This document shows, in pieces, positions 28,818 to 37,451 of a DNA stretch of 64,000 nucleotides. The DNA comes from Latilactobacillus graminis DSM 20719. Its GTDB lineage: Bacteria > Bacillota > Bacilli > Lactobacillales > Lactobacillaceae. The position numbers and the translations under genes were made by a program. The notes beneath the pieces were generated by a model that did not search any database, was not told the origin of the DNA, and worked only from the letters and a program-made list of their open reading frames with translations. Position 1 is the first letter of the stretch. Every line of letters begins with the position of its first letter. The stretch is from NCBI RefSeq assembly GCF_001436415.1, contig NZ_AYZB01000058.1, positions 186,001 to 250,000 of the forward strand, in the 5' to 3' direction.

Positions 28818-30170
28818 ATGACAAAGTATTTTGGAACGGATGGCGTACGTGGGATTGCCAATCTAGAATTAAGCCCAGAAATGGCCTTTAAATTGGGCCG
28901 TGCTGGAGGCTATGTATTGACCAAGCACGCTGACAAGAATCAACGTCCTAAAGTTTTAGTGGCCCGCGATACGCGGATTTCCGGGCAAATGTTAGAACAA
29001 TCTTTGATTTCTGGCTTGTTATCTGTTGGGATTGAAGTTTTGTCACTAGGGGTGGTTACGACTCCCGCGGTTGCTTACCTAATTAAGGTACAAGAAGCCA
29101 GTGCGGGTATCATGATTTCAGCATCACATAATCCCGCTATCTATAATGGCATTAAATTTTTTGGCGCAGACGGCTACAAATTACCAGATGCAACTGAAGC
29201 AGAAATTGAAGCCATCATTGATGCCAAACAAGATACATTACCGCGCCCAGATGGAGAAGGCTTGGGAACGGTTGAGGAATATCCAGAAGGGGCTTTAAAA
29301 TATACGCAATTTTTGGAACACACGATTCCTGATGACTTAGCGGGGATTAAAGTCGTATTAGACGGTGCTAACGGCTCTACAAGTGGTTTGGTTAGCCGAA
29401 TATTCGCGGATTTAGAAACAGAGTTCACAACGACTGCAACCCATCCGAATGGTTTAAATATCAATGATCAGGTCGGTTCGACCCATCCTGAAAATGTTGC
29501 TAAGCAAGTTTTAGAAACTGGTGCAGAAGTTGGTTTAGCGTTTGATGGCGATGGCGATCGATGTATCGCGGTTGACGAATTGGGGCATATTGTTGATGGG
29601 GATAAAATCATGTTTATCTTGGGAAAGTATTTATCAGAAAAAGGTCGCTTGAAACAAGATACAATTGTGACCACTGTCATGAGTAATATCGGTTTGTATA
29701 AGGCGATTGAGGCTAACAATATGCAATCAGCTCAAACGGATGTTGGCGACCGACATGTTGTTGAAGAAATGCGTGAAAAAGGCTATAACCTTGGTGGCGA
29801 ACAATCAGGACACATCATCATCTTTGATTACCACAATACAGGTGATGGGATGTTAACAGGGATTCAACTCTTAAACGTCATGAAACAAACTGGTAAGAAA
29901 TTATCTGAGTTAGCAGCGCCAGTTCAAACTTATCCTCAAAAACTAGTTAACTTAACCGTCAAGGATAAGGATGCTTGGGCAACCAACGATAAGATTCAAG
30001 CAGCAATTGACACTGTTGAAAAAGAAATGAATGGTGATGGCCGCGTCTTGGTTCGTCCAAGTGGGACAGAACCATTGCTACGAGTAATGTGTGAAGCTGC
30101 AACAGAAGAAAAGGTTAATCAATATGCTGATCAAATTGCAGCGGTTGTCAAAGCTGAAATTGGCGCATAA
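28818..30170 (+). CDS. glmM: Phosphoglucosamine mutase
   Basis: Converts glucosamine 6-phosphate to the 1-phosphate for UDP-GlcNAc synthesis. The start [12 protein letters not shown], catalytic phosphoserine loop ISASHNP (near Ser103), metal loop DGDGDR, sugar loop GGEQSGHII and phosphate loop [12 protein letters not shown] are all intact. Full length at 450 residues. Third gene of the cda operon; in relatives GlmM binds and restrains CdaA. Confidence 0.97.
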   Translation: MTKYFGTDGVRGIANLELSPEMAFKLGRAGGYVLTKHADKNQRPKVLVARDTRISGQMLEQSLISGLLSVGIEVLSLGVVTTPAVAYLIKVQEASAGIMISASHNPAIYNGIKFFGADGYKLPDATEAEIEAIIDAKQDTLPRPDGEGLGTVEEYPEGALKYTQFLEHTIPDDLAGIKVVLDGANGSTSGLVSRIFADLETEFTTTATHPNGLNINDQVGSTHPENVAKQVLETGAEVGLAFDGDGDRCIAVDELGHIVDGDKIMFILGKYLSEKGRLKQDTIVTTVMSNIGLYKAIEANNMQSAQTDVGDRHVVEEMREKGYNLGGEQSGHIIIFDYHNTGDGMLTGIQLLNVMKQTGKKLSELAAPVQTYPQKLVNLTVKDKDAWATNDKIQAAIDTVEKEMNGDGRVLVRPSGTEPLLRVMCEAATEEKVNQYADQIAAVVKAEIGA

Positions 30171-30210
30171 GCGAAAAATAGACTTTAATTTTAAAATAAA
30201 TAAATCAACA

Positions 30211-30249
30211 AAAAATCCCGTCAGTCATTTAGCTGACGGGATTTTTTTT
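30211..30249 (+). terminator. Terminator of cdaA-cdaR-glmM
   Basis: AAATCCCGTCAG and CTGACGGGATTT form a perfect 12-bp stem with eight T after it. Confidence 0.93.
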
Positions 30250-30277
30250 GGATCGAAAGTGGTGATAAATTGCTTTT

Positions 30278-30613
30278 TTAACGCCATGTGATTTGTTGAT
30301 ACATCACGAAACTAAAGATAATTAATAAGATAATAGCAATGGAAATAAGATACCACTCTTTGATGAGGATGATTGGCATTTCGCTTAGTGCTTGACTTTG
30401 CCGATAGCGTTTTATGTTGAAGATGTTAATTTCGTTAATGATTATTAACAAAGTTGACTCTAGCAGCAATATGCATTTACTACCGGACGAATCGACAACG
30501 TTGTCCGCGGTGATATGTAATGCAACTATGTTTGGTGCGTTCATGATGAACCCGATGCTGATGAGTAAACTTAACAATGAGATACTGCGAATTATTAGAA
30601 TGGCTTTTTTCAT
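30278..30613 (-). CDS. Small membrane protein, DUF1648-like, unknown function
   Basis: A 111-residue protein with three hydrophobic segments (about 4-24, 48-64 and 87-106). The stretch after segment 1 (IVALHITADNVVDSSGSKCILLL) resembles the 'P..I..H....G..D..GSK' signature of DUF1648 membrane proteins. ATG at 30613 has AGGGAGA upstream. The gene is more AT-rich than its neighbours and lies alone, opposite in direction to glmM and glmS. I do not assign a function. Confidence 0.65.
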   Translation of the reverse strand: MKKAILIIRSISLLSLLISIGFIMNAPNIVALHITADNVVDSSGSKCILLLESTLLIIINEINIFNIKRYRQSQALSEMPIILIKEWYLISIAIILLIIFSFVMYQQITWR

Positions 30614-30707
30614 TGTAGTCTCCCTATTTTAAAGATATTAATAATGGTAGTATAGCATAAATCAACAGTTAAAGAATATCATTTTCAGGACTATACCAAA
30701 ATGTTGA

Positions 30708-30723
30708 ATTGATATATACCAAT
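30708..30723. promoter_or_regulatory. Operator-like palindrome upstream of glmS
   Basis: ATTGATATATACCAAT is a 16-bp inverted repeat with one mismatch, resembling GntR-family NagR/YvoA (dre-type) sites. Related half-sites ATACCAA occur at 30693-30699 and 30771-30777, and TTTGGTGT lies in the promoter spacer (30746-30753). Confidence 0.5.
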
Positions 30724-30730
30724 AAAAATA

Positions 30731-30759
30731 TTGACGGATAAAACCTTTGGTGTTATATT
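30731..30759 (+). promoter_or_regulatory. Promoter of glmS
   Basis: TTGACG (30731-30736), exact 17-base spacer, TATATT (30754-30759). The operator-like palindrome ends 8 bases upstream. The leader is about 55 bases and shows no glmS ribozyme fold. Confidence 0.7.
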
Positions 30760-30820
30760 ATTTATGTATTATACCAATTGAAAATAATGAATAAACCAAA
30801 GTTGAGAAGAGGGTTTTAAG

Positions 30821-32635
30821 ATGTGTGGAATTGTCGGGGTTATCGGTAAAGCAAATACAACTGAAATATTATTAAATGGGTTAGAGAAGTTGGCGTATCG
30901 TGGTTATGATTCAGCTGGTATTTATGTCAACAGTCGTACGGGTCATGATTATTTAGTTAAAGAACCCGGTAAAATTAGCGTTCTAGAAGCAGCGGTTGGG
31001 CCTGAAGTACAAGGAACAATCGGTGTCGGCCATACACGTTGGGCAACACATGGAATTGCTAGTCGTGATAATGCGCATCCGCATGTTTCTGAAGATGGTC
31101 GTTTTTACTTGGTTCACAACGGCGTGTTAACTAACTATTTAGTTTTAAAAGAAACATACTTAAAAGACGTTCATTTTGTCAGTCAAACCGATACTGAGGT
31201 AGCAGTTCAATTGATCGCGTATCTTGCCAAGACGGAACAATTGTCAGCAAAAGAAGCATTTCGCAAGGCACTGACTTTAATTGAAGGTTCATATGCTTTT
31301 GTGATGGTAGACCGTGATGATCCGGATACATTATATGTTGCTAAGAATAAAGCGCCATTGTTAATTGGTGTCGGTGATGGGTTTAATGTTGTTTGCTCTG
31401 ATGCGTTAGCAATGTTGAGCGAGACAAAAGACTTTATTGAAATTCATGACCGTGAGATGGTAGTACTCACGAAAGATGACGTGCAAATTGAAGACCTAGA
31501 CGGTACTTTCATTCATCGCAACAGCTACCATATTGAAATGGACGCCGATGCAGCGGGTAAAGGTGCATATCCACACTATATGTTAAAAGAAATCGACGAA
31601 CAGCCAGCGGTCATGCGACGTTTGCTGGATGAATATCTTGATGCAGATGGTCAACTTAACATTAGTCCGGAACTACTGCAAGCAATGAACGCAGCAGACC
31701 GATTATATATTGTAGCTGCCGGAACCAGTTACCATGCTGGCTTAATTGGCAAGACACTATTTGAAAGTCTCGTGCAAAAGCCAGTAGAAGTGCATGTTGC
31801 CAGTGAGTTCGGCTATCATATGCCCTTACTATCTGAAAAACCATTTTTCATTTTTCTCACCCAAAGTGGCGAAACGGCTGATAGTCGACAAGTGTTGGTC
31901 CAAACTAATGCCTTACATTATCCAAGCTTAACCATCACTAACAGCCAAGGGTCAACACTTTCACGGGAAGCTGATTACACATTATTATTGCATGCGGGCC
32001 CAGAAATTGCGGTGGCTTCAACGAAAGCCTATACTGCACAAATTGCAGTTGAATTATTCTTGGCTGTCGCACTTGGACGCCACAATCAACTGGTGCTAGC
32101 AGAACAATTCGATGTACATCATGAATTAGGATTAGTCGCTACTGGCATGGAAGCTTTATTGAGCGAAAAAGAACAGATTGAAACCTTGACGACTGATTAC
32201 TTGCAAACAACACGCAATGCCTTTTATATTGGTCGCGGTGAAGATTATGCACTAAGCTTGGAGGCCGCCTTGAAATTAAAAGAAATTTCGTATATTCAAG
32301 CCGAGGGGTTTGCTGCTGGTGAATTAAAACATGGAACGATTGCATTAATTGAAGCCGGAACACCAGTCATTGCATTCTTGGTGGATGAAAAAACGATTGC
32401 GCACACCCGTGGAAATCTCCAAGAAGTCACAGCACGAGGGGCACAGGCGTTAACGATTGTCAGTGAGCGGTTTGCTCAAGAAGGTGATCAAGTTATCTTA
32501 CCAAGCGTCAATCCGTTATTAACGCCGTTATTAGGTGTTATTCCTGGCCAATTAATTGCTTACTATGCAAGTTTGCATCGAGGCTATGATGTGGACCAAC
32601 CAAGAAACTTAGCTAAGAGTGTCACCGTTGAATAA
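30821..32635 (+). CDS. glmS: Glucosamine-fructose-6-phosphate aminotransferase (isomerizing)
   Basis: First committed step of amino-sugar synthesis, from fructose 6-phosphate and glutamine. The N-terminal glutaminase domain starts MCGIVGV, with nucleophile Cys2, then GHTRWATHG. Two SIS domains follow (AAGTSYHAG and LTQSGETADS; IGRGEDYALSLEAALKLKEISYIQAEGFAAGELKHG). The end is DQPRNLAKSVTVE. 604 residues, complete. It stands downstream of glmM but has its own promoter. Confidence 0.98.
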   Translation: MCGIVGVIGKANTTEILLNGLEKLAYRGYDSAGIYVNSRTGHDYLVKEPGKISVLEAAVGPEVQGTIGVGHTRWATHGIASRDNAHPHVSEDGRFYLVHNGVLTNYLVLKETYLKDVHFVSQTDTEVAVQLIAYLAKTEQLSAKEAFRKALTLIEGSYAFVMVDRDDPDTLYVAKNKAPLLIGVGDGFNVVCSDALAMLSETKDFIEIHDREMVVLTKDDVQIEDLDGTFIHRNSYHIEMDADAAGKGAYPHYMLKEIDEQPAVMRRLLDEYLDADGQLNISPELLQAMNAADRLYIVAAGTSYHAGLIGKTLFESLVQKPVEVHVASEFGYHMPLLSEKPFFIFLTQSGETADSRQVLVQTNALHYPSLTITNSQGSTLSREADYTLLLHAGPEIAVASTKAYTAQIAVELFLAVALGRHNQLVLAEQFDVHHELGLVATGMEALLSEKEQIETLTTDYLQTTRNAFYIGRGEDYALSLEAALKLKEISYIQAEGFAAGELKHGTIALIEAGTPVIAFLVDEKTIAHTRGNLQEVTARGAQALTIVSERFAQEGDQVILPSVNPLLTPLLGVIPGQLIAYYASLHRGYDVDQPRNLAKSVTVE

Positions 32636-32644
32636 ATAGTATGC

Positions 32645-32678
32645 AAAAAGCCGCGTTATTTTGAACGCGGCTTTTTTT
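32645..32678. terminator. Bidirectional terminator between glmS and the DUF436 gene
   Basis: AAAAAGCCGCGTT and AACGCGGCTTTTT with a 6-base loop, flanked by an A run and a T run, lie between convergent genes. Confidence 0.92.
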
Positions 32679-32682
32679 GCGT

Positions 32683-33246
32683 TTAATGCGTTGGTGCGTA
32701 CGTTGCTCGTGGACCACCGACGTATTTTGGTCGTGATCGTAAAGCTGTAACATGGGCACTGCCTAATGTATCAAGTGTTGGTCTTACGGGGACTTGAACG
32801 AATTTCACGTGCATCCCAATCGCTGTATCCCCGATATCTAAGCCAGCTTGTGCGACGATATGTTCAACTTCGACAGGGTCACTGAATTGCTCAAAAGCAG
32901 CAATAGAGCAGGCGCCCCCAGCATGCATAGCCGGAACAACCGATACAATTTCAAAGTCGTGTGCGCGGGCAACTTGCTGTTCAACAACTAAACTACGGTT
33001 AATGTGTTCACAGCCTTGTACGGCTAAATGGATCCCCAGTGGATTAAGCATCCCACGAAGCGTTGCAATAATGATTTCACCCACTTCTTTGCTTGAGGCT
33101 TTACCAATATGGCCTCCGACAACTTCACTAGTTGAACAGCCGAGAACAAATAAATCGCCGTTTTCTAAATGGGCTTCGTTTAAAACATCTTGTGTTATTT
33201 GGATTAAGTTTTGCTGGATTTGGTTTAATTGTAAATCGTTTGTCAT
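32683..33246 (-). CDS. DUF436 / TIGR01440 family protein
   Basis: A 187-residue conserved protein of unknown function (YwlG family). It has the family core [16 protein letters not shown] near residues 33-48, [15 protein letters not shown] and [18 protein letters not shown] at 33246 has TAGGAGA upstream and follows the ECF gene by 12 bases, so it is the last gene of a pdxK-ECF-DUF436 operon. A role in vitamin B6 use is suggested only by that context. Confidence 0.88.
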   Translation of the reverse strand: MTNDLQLNQIQQNLIQITQDVLNEAHLENGDLFVLGCSTSEVVGGHIGKASSKEVGEIIIATLRGMLNPLGIHLAVQGCEHINRSLVVEQQVARAHDFEIVSVVPAMHAGGACSIAAFEQFSDPVEVEHIVAQAGLDIGDTAIGMHVKFVQVPVRPTLDTLGSAHVTALRSRPKYVGGPRATYAPTH

Positions 33247-33258
33247 TTTTAAAATCTC

Positions 33259-33759
33259 CTAGTGGTTAAATAATTGTGGTCGAATACGGGATAAACTCGT
33301 GACTAATGGAATAGTGACTACGATCCCAATACCGTTTTGAACAATATTGCTGAAAATAGAAGTAATTCCAGCTGCCCACCCAAATAGCAAACGCGTGGCT
33401 AAGAAATAACCAAGCACCATCACAATGCTGCCACAAATGAAGGGGATGATTAACTTTTGTGGCCGCGGTGCGCCGTGCGTCAAGTGGCTCACAACAAAGC
33501 CTTGTGCCCCGTGAATGATGAGTGAGAAGAGACACCACTCAGGGTAACCAGACAATAGATCGATTAATAGGCCACTTGTGGCTCCAACAGCGAGTCCGCC
33601 GGGATTCCCAAGCATGATCGCTGTTGTGTAAATACCGACCTCACAGAGCGTCACAAAGCCCTTTGTCGCCGGAATCGGGATGATGATTAACAACGAGAGT
33701 GCTACGGTTAATGCGGTGAGCATCGCAAGTAACGGTAACTGATGTTTATTAAAGTGCAT
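33259..33759 (-). CDS. ECF transporter substrate-binding (S) component, probable pyridoxine type
   Basis: Integral membrane protein of 166 residues with about six helices, fitting an ECF S component. Conserved features include IPIPATKGFVTLCEVGIYTTAIMLG, GGLAVGATSGLLIDLLSGYPEW and LIIHGAQG. ATG at 33759 lies behind CAGGGGG and overlaps the kinase gene by 11 bases; a longer reading frame upstream would run further into pdxK and lacks a ribosome site. Similar proteins are linked to hydroxymethylpyrimidine or pyridoxine uptake; linkage to a PdxK-type kinase and a MocR regulator favours vitamin B6. Energising subunits are not in this window. Confidence 0.8.
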   Translation of the reverse strand: MHFNKHQLPLLAMLTALTVALSLLIIIPIPATKGFVTLCEVGIYTTAIMLGNPGGLAVGATSGLLIDLLSGYPEWCLFSLIIHGAQGFVVSHLTHGAPRPQKLIIPFICGSIVMVLGYFLATRLLFGWAAGITSIFSNIVQNGIGIVVTIPLVTSLSRIRPQLFNH

Positions 33760-34546
33760 GTTGAGCTGCCCCCTGCCAGACGTTCCCCAGGCCATGGCGC
33801 AAATGAACACCATCTTTTAAACCGGCGTAAACAAATTTCTTTGCGCGTGCAACGGCACTTTCAAGCGATTTTCCGTTTGCTAATTCTGCCGTAAGCGCTG
33901 CTGAAAATGTGCACCCCGCACCATCAATTGTAGTTGTTTCCAATCGTGGAGCTTCTAAATAATGGGTTGTTGCGCCCGATTTTAATAAATCAACGGCCTG
34001 TTCACCAGGGAATCGTTGGCCACCTTTGATAATGACGTGTTGTGGTCCGAGTGTTTGGATTGTCGTCGCAGCAGCTAGCATTTTGGCACGGGTAGTAATA
34101 GGCGGGGTGTCGCTAAGCTGCTGGGCTTCTACTAAGTTGGGGGTGACAACGGTCGATAATGGCAGTAGTTCGTGCTTTAATATATCGAGATATACTTGGT
34201 GGGCCGAAACCGCAGCTTCTTTAAAAACGAGAACTGGATCTGTAATGATTGTTAATTCAGGATGTTGGCGTAAACGCGAACAGATTGCGTGTAAAGTGTC
34301 GGGCTGATGAATTAATCCGATTTTAACATGGGTTAATGGCACGTAGTTTAAAATAGCGTCAATCTGTTCCAAAATGGTATCTTTAGGTAAGTCATGGATC
34401 TGTAGATGACCATTTGGCAGTACCGTAGCAACACAGGTTAGTGCGCTTACTCCAAAAGTTTGTAATGCTTCAAATGTTTTTAGATCTGCTTGAATTCCAC
34501 CGCCACCAAGTGTATCGGAGCCGGCTATTGTTAAAATATTTTGCAT
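33749..34546 (-). CDS. pdxK: PdxK/ThiD-type pyridoxine (or HMP) kinase
   Basis: ThiD-fold vitamin kinase of 265 residues. The N-terminus ILTIAGSDTLGGGGIQADLKTFEAL is the substrate-site signature, and VVTPNLVEAQQL is the middle motif. The anion-hole segment is GAGCTFSAA, the form in Bacillus PdxK, rather than the GTGCTLSAA usual in thiamine ThiD; no thiE, thiM or thiC gene is near. Of three consecutive ATG codons the third (34546) is best spaced from GGGAGG. First gene of the operon. Confidence 0.83.
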   Translation of the reverse strand: MQNILTIAGSDTLGGGGIQADLKTFEALQTFGVSALTCVATVLPNGHLQIHDLPKDTILEQIDAILNYVPLTHVKIGLIHQPDTLHAICSRLRQHPELTIITDPVLVFKEAAVSAHQVYLDILKHELLPLSTVVTPNLVEAQQLSDTPPITTRAKMLAAATTIQTLGPQHVIIKGGQRFPGEQAVDLLKSGATTHYLEAPRLETTTIDGAGCTFSAALTAELANGKSLESAVARAKKFVYAGLKDGVHLRHGLGNVWQGAAQHAL

Positions 34547-34558
34547 CATCATCCTCCC

Positions 34559-34586
34559 AATTCTATGCTGTTAACAGCATAGAATT
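34559..34586. promoter_or_regulatory. 28-bp perfect palindrome overlapping the pdxK promoter
   Basis: The inverted repeat is perfect over 28 bases, centred on GTTAAC (34570-34575); each half ends in TATGCTG or its complement. The pdxK -10 lies inside it and transcription would start within it, so it acts best as a DNA operator. It is not followed by a T run on either strand. Confidence 0.75.
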
Positions 34587-34604
34587 AAAATGACTTAGTT
34601 ACAA
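34576..34604 (-). promoter_or_regulatory. Probable promoter of pdxK-ECF-DUF436
   Basis: On the minus strand: TTGTAA (34604-34599), exact 17-base spacer, TATGCT (34581-34576). Two direct AATTGG-type elements (CCAATT on the plus strand at 34608-34613 and 34632-34637, 24 bases apart) lie immediately upstream of the -35, where a MocR/PdxR activator would bind. Confidence 0.6.
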
Positions 34605-34663
34605 CAACCAATTGGCTTGTTTTTTTACCATCCAATTTGTACACTATGAATGAGGTGATTGTG

Positions 34664-36088
34664 ATGATTAGATGGTCACAATATAGACCATTGCCCAAGC
34701 CAAAGTACCAGGCAATAAAAAGAATAGTGATCGAGTTGCTTGAGAAAAATCAATTAAGTCCTGATGATCAATTGCCACCAGAGCGTCGGTTAGCGCAATT
34801 ATTGCGTGTTAATCGTTCAACTGTCACCCGCGCTTTTGACGAATTAGTCGTAGATGGTGTGCTAGAACGACGGATTGGTAGCGGAACATTTATAAGTCAG
34901 CAAATGTACCCACAAAAAAAGCGGGTTAATTGGCATACTTATTTAAATCGGCAAAAGCGCCATCGTATTCAAATAGAACAGCGACACATTCGTGCGTTGA
35001 TTGAACAACAGGCAGTAAATTTAATCGACGTTTATTCGAGCGAATTACCGTTGGCACTAGTGCCTCAATTTCAATTTCCCGCATTGACTTGGCAAGATTT
35101 TATTACGGCGCAAACTTTAGAAACAACCCATGGCTACTTACCATTAATTGAAGCGATTAATCAGCTTGATCAGCATAACGAACAACTTGCTTTTTCAGAA
35201 GATCAATTTTTGATAACGGCCGGTGTTCAACAGTCGTTGTTTTTAATCTTACAAGGTTTATTGGTACCCGGTGATGCTGTAGCAATTGAAAGCCCTTCCT
35301 TTTTTCACGATTCGACGTTGTTTGAAACAACTGGTATCCGGGTGTACGAAGCCCCAATTGATGCTGATGGTATTGAGTTGTCGGCGTTAGAACAGTTGGT
35401 AATCCAACATCGAATTAAATTATTAATTCTTAATCCAGACTATCAAAACCCAACGGGGCAAGTGATGAGCCTTGGGCGGCGATATGCAGTTATTAAGCTT
35501 TGCCAACGATATCAGATTCCAATTGTTGAAGATAATATTTTTGCTTGGTTAGGCTTTAATCCGTCTAAGCAATTGCCATCATTGAAACAACTAGATCCAG
35601 AGAATGTTATTTATATTAGTTCGTTATCGAAGATTATGGGGGCTAGCAGTCGAATTGGTTGGGTGGTGGCTACCCCACAAGTTATCGAGCAGTTAATTCA
35701 TGTGCAACGTGAAACTGATTTGGTTCCCAGCATTACGGCTCAAGTAATGGTGACACTAGCAATGGGGGATCCACATTTTCAAGTACAATTGGACCAATTA
35801 AAACGAATTCTTCAAAAAAGGGCGCAGGCGACTTATCAGATGCTTACACAGGTATTGCCGGAGTGGCAAGTTACTTTACCAAGTGGAGGCTATTATATCT
35901 GGGTGACTCGGGATAAGGACCAACTACGGCTAAAAAGCTTACTTGCACATCAATTAGCCGTAGCGCCTGGCTCACTGTTTGGCTTTAAAACAGACGCGCT
36001 GCGAATTAATTTTGCGCGGCTCGATGCACCATTATTAGGTCAACTTGCGCAGCGCTTAAGGACTATCCTAGCGGATTACGATCACTAA
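34664..36088 (+). CDS. MocR/PdxR-family regulator (GntR HTH plus aminotransferase domain)
   Basis: A 474-residue PLP-dependent regulator. The N-terminal GntR winged helix (about 10-78) has LPPERRLAQLLRVNRSTVTRAFDELVVDGVLERRIGSGTFIS. The fold-type I aminotransferase domain has NPDYQNPTGQ, VEDNIFAWL and the PLP lysine in YISSLSKIMGASSRIGW. ATG at 34664 has GAGGTGA upstream; codons back to 34637 are open but lack a site. Divergent from pdxK, so a PdxR-like sensor of pyridoxal phosphate is likely. Confidence 0.87.
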   Translation: MIRWSQYRPLPKPKYQAIKRIVIELLEKNQLSPDDQLPPERRLAQLLRVNRSTVTRAFDELVVDGVLERRIGSGTFISQQMYPQKKRVNWHTYLNRQKRHRIQIEQRHIRALIEQQAVNLIDVYSSELPLALVPQFQFPALTWQDFITAQTLETTHGYLPLIEAINQLDQHNEQLAFSEDQFLITAGVQQSLFLILQGLLVPGDAVAIESPSFFHDSTLFETTGIRVYEAPIDADGIELSALEQLVIQHRIKLLILNPDYQNPTGQVMSLGRRYAVIKLCQRYQIPIVEDNIFAWLGFNPSKQLPSLKQLDPENVIYISSLSKIMGASSRIGWVVATPQVIEQLIHVQRETDLVPSITAQVMVTLAMGDPHFQVQLDQLKRILQKRAQATYQMLTQVLPEWQVTLPSGGYYIWVTRDKDQLRLKSLLAHQLAVAPGSLFGFKTDALRINFARLDAPLLGQLAQRLRTILADYDH

Positions 36089-36108
36089 AATTAAGGAGGT
36101 AGTTTAAA

Positions 36109-36780
36109 ATGACAAATCAATTTATTCCAGAAATTTATACACCATTAAAAACGAGTGTTGTAGGCCCACCAGCCGTAGCACGGCAAGTTGGCGGTATTAA
36201 GATTCTTGGTAAGAAGATTAAAACAATTATATTTACCACAGATGTTGCGATTGTGAATAACACGAGTGCCGATGCAGTTTTGGCGGTATATCCTTTTACG
36301 CCACATCCGGCAGTCATGAATGCGATTAGCAATGTCGCGACGATTCCTGTTTTTAACGGAATCGGCGGCGGACTAACCTCCGGTAGCCGCTCAGCCTATA
36401 TGGGTCTTTTGGCTGAGGCCGCTGGTTCAATCGGCGTAGTGGTCAATGCGCCGACTTCAGTGGACACAATTAAAATGATTAACCGGGTGGTTGATGTCCC
36501 GATTATTTGTACAGTTGTGTCTGAACGACAGGCATACGCTGAACAAATTGCGGCGGGGGTTTCGATTCTAAATGTGAGTGGAGCTGCGAAGACACCAACA
36601 ATTATCAAAGCAATTCGACAACATTATCCTGAAATACCAATCATGGCGACTGGTGGAAAAAATGAAACTAGCATTTTAGCCACGATTGAAGCTGGGGCAA
36701 ATGCATTGACGTATACACCACCGACAAATGGTGAGCTATTTGCCCAAAAAATGGCAGATTACCGGGCCAATTTACAATGA
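36109..36780 (+). CDS. Putative beta/alpha-barrel protein, unknown function
   Basis: A 223-residue protein whose alternating strands and helices fit a TIM barrel. Candidate phosphate-binding turns are VFNGIGGGLTSGSRS (near 83-97) and MATGGKN (near 182-188), with GANALTY ending the barrel. Similar proteins are annotated loosely as hydrolases. I do not recognise a catalytic signature. It begins 20 bases after the MocR gene behind AAGGAGG, so the two are probably co-transcribed. A separate promoter for the next gene follows. Confidence 0.7.
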   Translation: MTNQFIPEIYTPLKTSVVGPPAVARQVGGIKILGKKIKTIIFTTDVAIVNNTSADAVLAVYPFTPHPAVMNAISNVATIPVFNGIGGGLTSGSRSAYMGLLAEAAGSIGVVVNAPTSVDTIKMINRVVDVPIICTVVSERQAYAEQIAAGVSILNVSGAAKTPTIIKAIRQHYPEIPIMATGGKNETSILATIEAGANALTYTPPTNGELFAQKMADYRANLQ

Positions 36781-36785
36781 GCATA

Positions 36786-36814
36786 TTGACGTGTCGTGCA
36801 ATCCCCCGTATGCT
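36786..36814 (+). promoter_or_regulatory. Promoter of the GNAT gene
   Basis: TTGACG (36786-36791), exact 17-base spacer, TATGCT (36809-36814), 29 bases before the start codon. Confidence 0.68.
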
Positions 36815-36842
36815 TATTAAGTGAACAGAGGAGGTTTTTTGA

Positions 36843-37406
36843 ATGATTCGTCAAGCAACTATTTCAGATGCCAAGAGCGTCTTGCCAATTATTAATATTG
36901 TTTTTGAAGAAATGGAGATGCCCCTTTTCCAGAAGATTCCGTTACAGGACTTGTTCAGTATTTTAGAGCAAGCTTTTGCGATGCCAGAATATCGGTATAG
37001 TTATGCTAATACACTGGTTTATGAAGAAGATGGTCAAGTATTGGGATTAGTGGTGGGATTTCCAGAGGAAAAAGAAGCTCATATTGATGATGCTCTGGCG
37101 CCGTTGTTTCCGCAAATTGGCTTGCCCGCAACAACACGTTTCTTTAATGATAAGGAGGCTCGAAAAGGTGAATGGTATTTGGATACTTTAGCGGTCGCAA
37201 AGCATGCACAAGGCCAGGGAGTCGGGACTAAGTTACTTAAAGCGTTGCCCACTATATTAAAAGAACGTGGTGAAAAAGTGATTAGTCTGAGTGTTGATTT
37301 ACAAAATCCTAAAGCTAAAAAATTGTATGAACGTATGGGCTTTGTTAAACAAGGAGACCTAATGATTGGTAGTCATCAATATGACCATATGATTAAAACA
37401 ATTTAA
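36843..37406 (+). CDS. GNAT-family N-acetyltransferase
   Basis: A 187-residue GNAT acetyltransferase. The acetyl-CoA pyrophosphate loop is HAQGQGVGTKLLKAL (Q/R-x-x-G-x-G/A form), after WYLDTLAV, with LSVDLQNPKAKKLYERMGFVK as the last motif. The N-terminal third, containing FEEMEMPLFQKIPLQDLF, resembles other lactobacillal GNATs. The substrate is unknown. The start follows AGAGGAGG. Confidence 0.88.
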   Translation: MIRQATISDAKSVLPIINIVFEEMEMPLFQKIPLQDLFSILEQAFAMPEYRYSYANTLVYEEDGQVLGLVVGFPEEKEAHIDDALAPLFPQIGLPATTRFFNDKEARKGEWYLDTLAVAKHAQGQGVGTKLLKALPTILKERGEKVISLSVDLQNPKAKKLYERMGFVKQGDLMIGSHQYDHMIKTI

Positions 37407-37413
37407 AGACATT

Positions 37414-37447
37414 AAAAAGTCCACCAGCAAATTGTTGGTGGACTTTT
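37414..37447. terminator. Terminator between GNAT and DUF554 genes
   Basis: AAAAGTCCACCAGCAA pairs with TTGTTGGTGGACTTTT (one bulge). It lies between convergent genes with an A run on one side and T run on the other. Confidence 0.85.
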
Positions 37448-37451
37448 GGGA

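Noticed and set aside
30614-30820. glmS ribozyme or riboswitch upstream of glmS
   Set aside because: The region is short, AT-rich and carries a normal promoter 60-90 bases before the start; none of the conserved ribozyme core is visible.
33266-33538. Second long frame inside the ECF gene
   Set aside because: It overlaps a clear membrane transporter gene in another frame, has no ribosome site and an unlikely His/Arg-rich composition.
34559-34586. Palindrome read as a terminator
   Set aside because: No T run on either strand, and it overlaps the -10 of the pdxK promoter, so it would not be transcribed whole.
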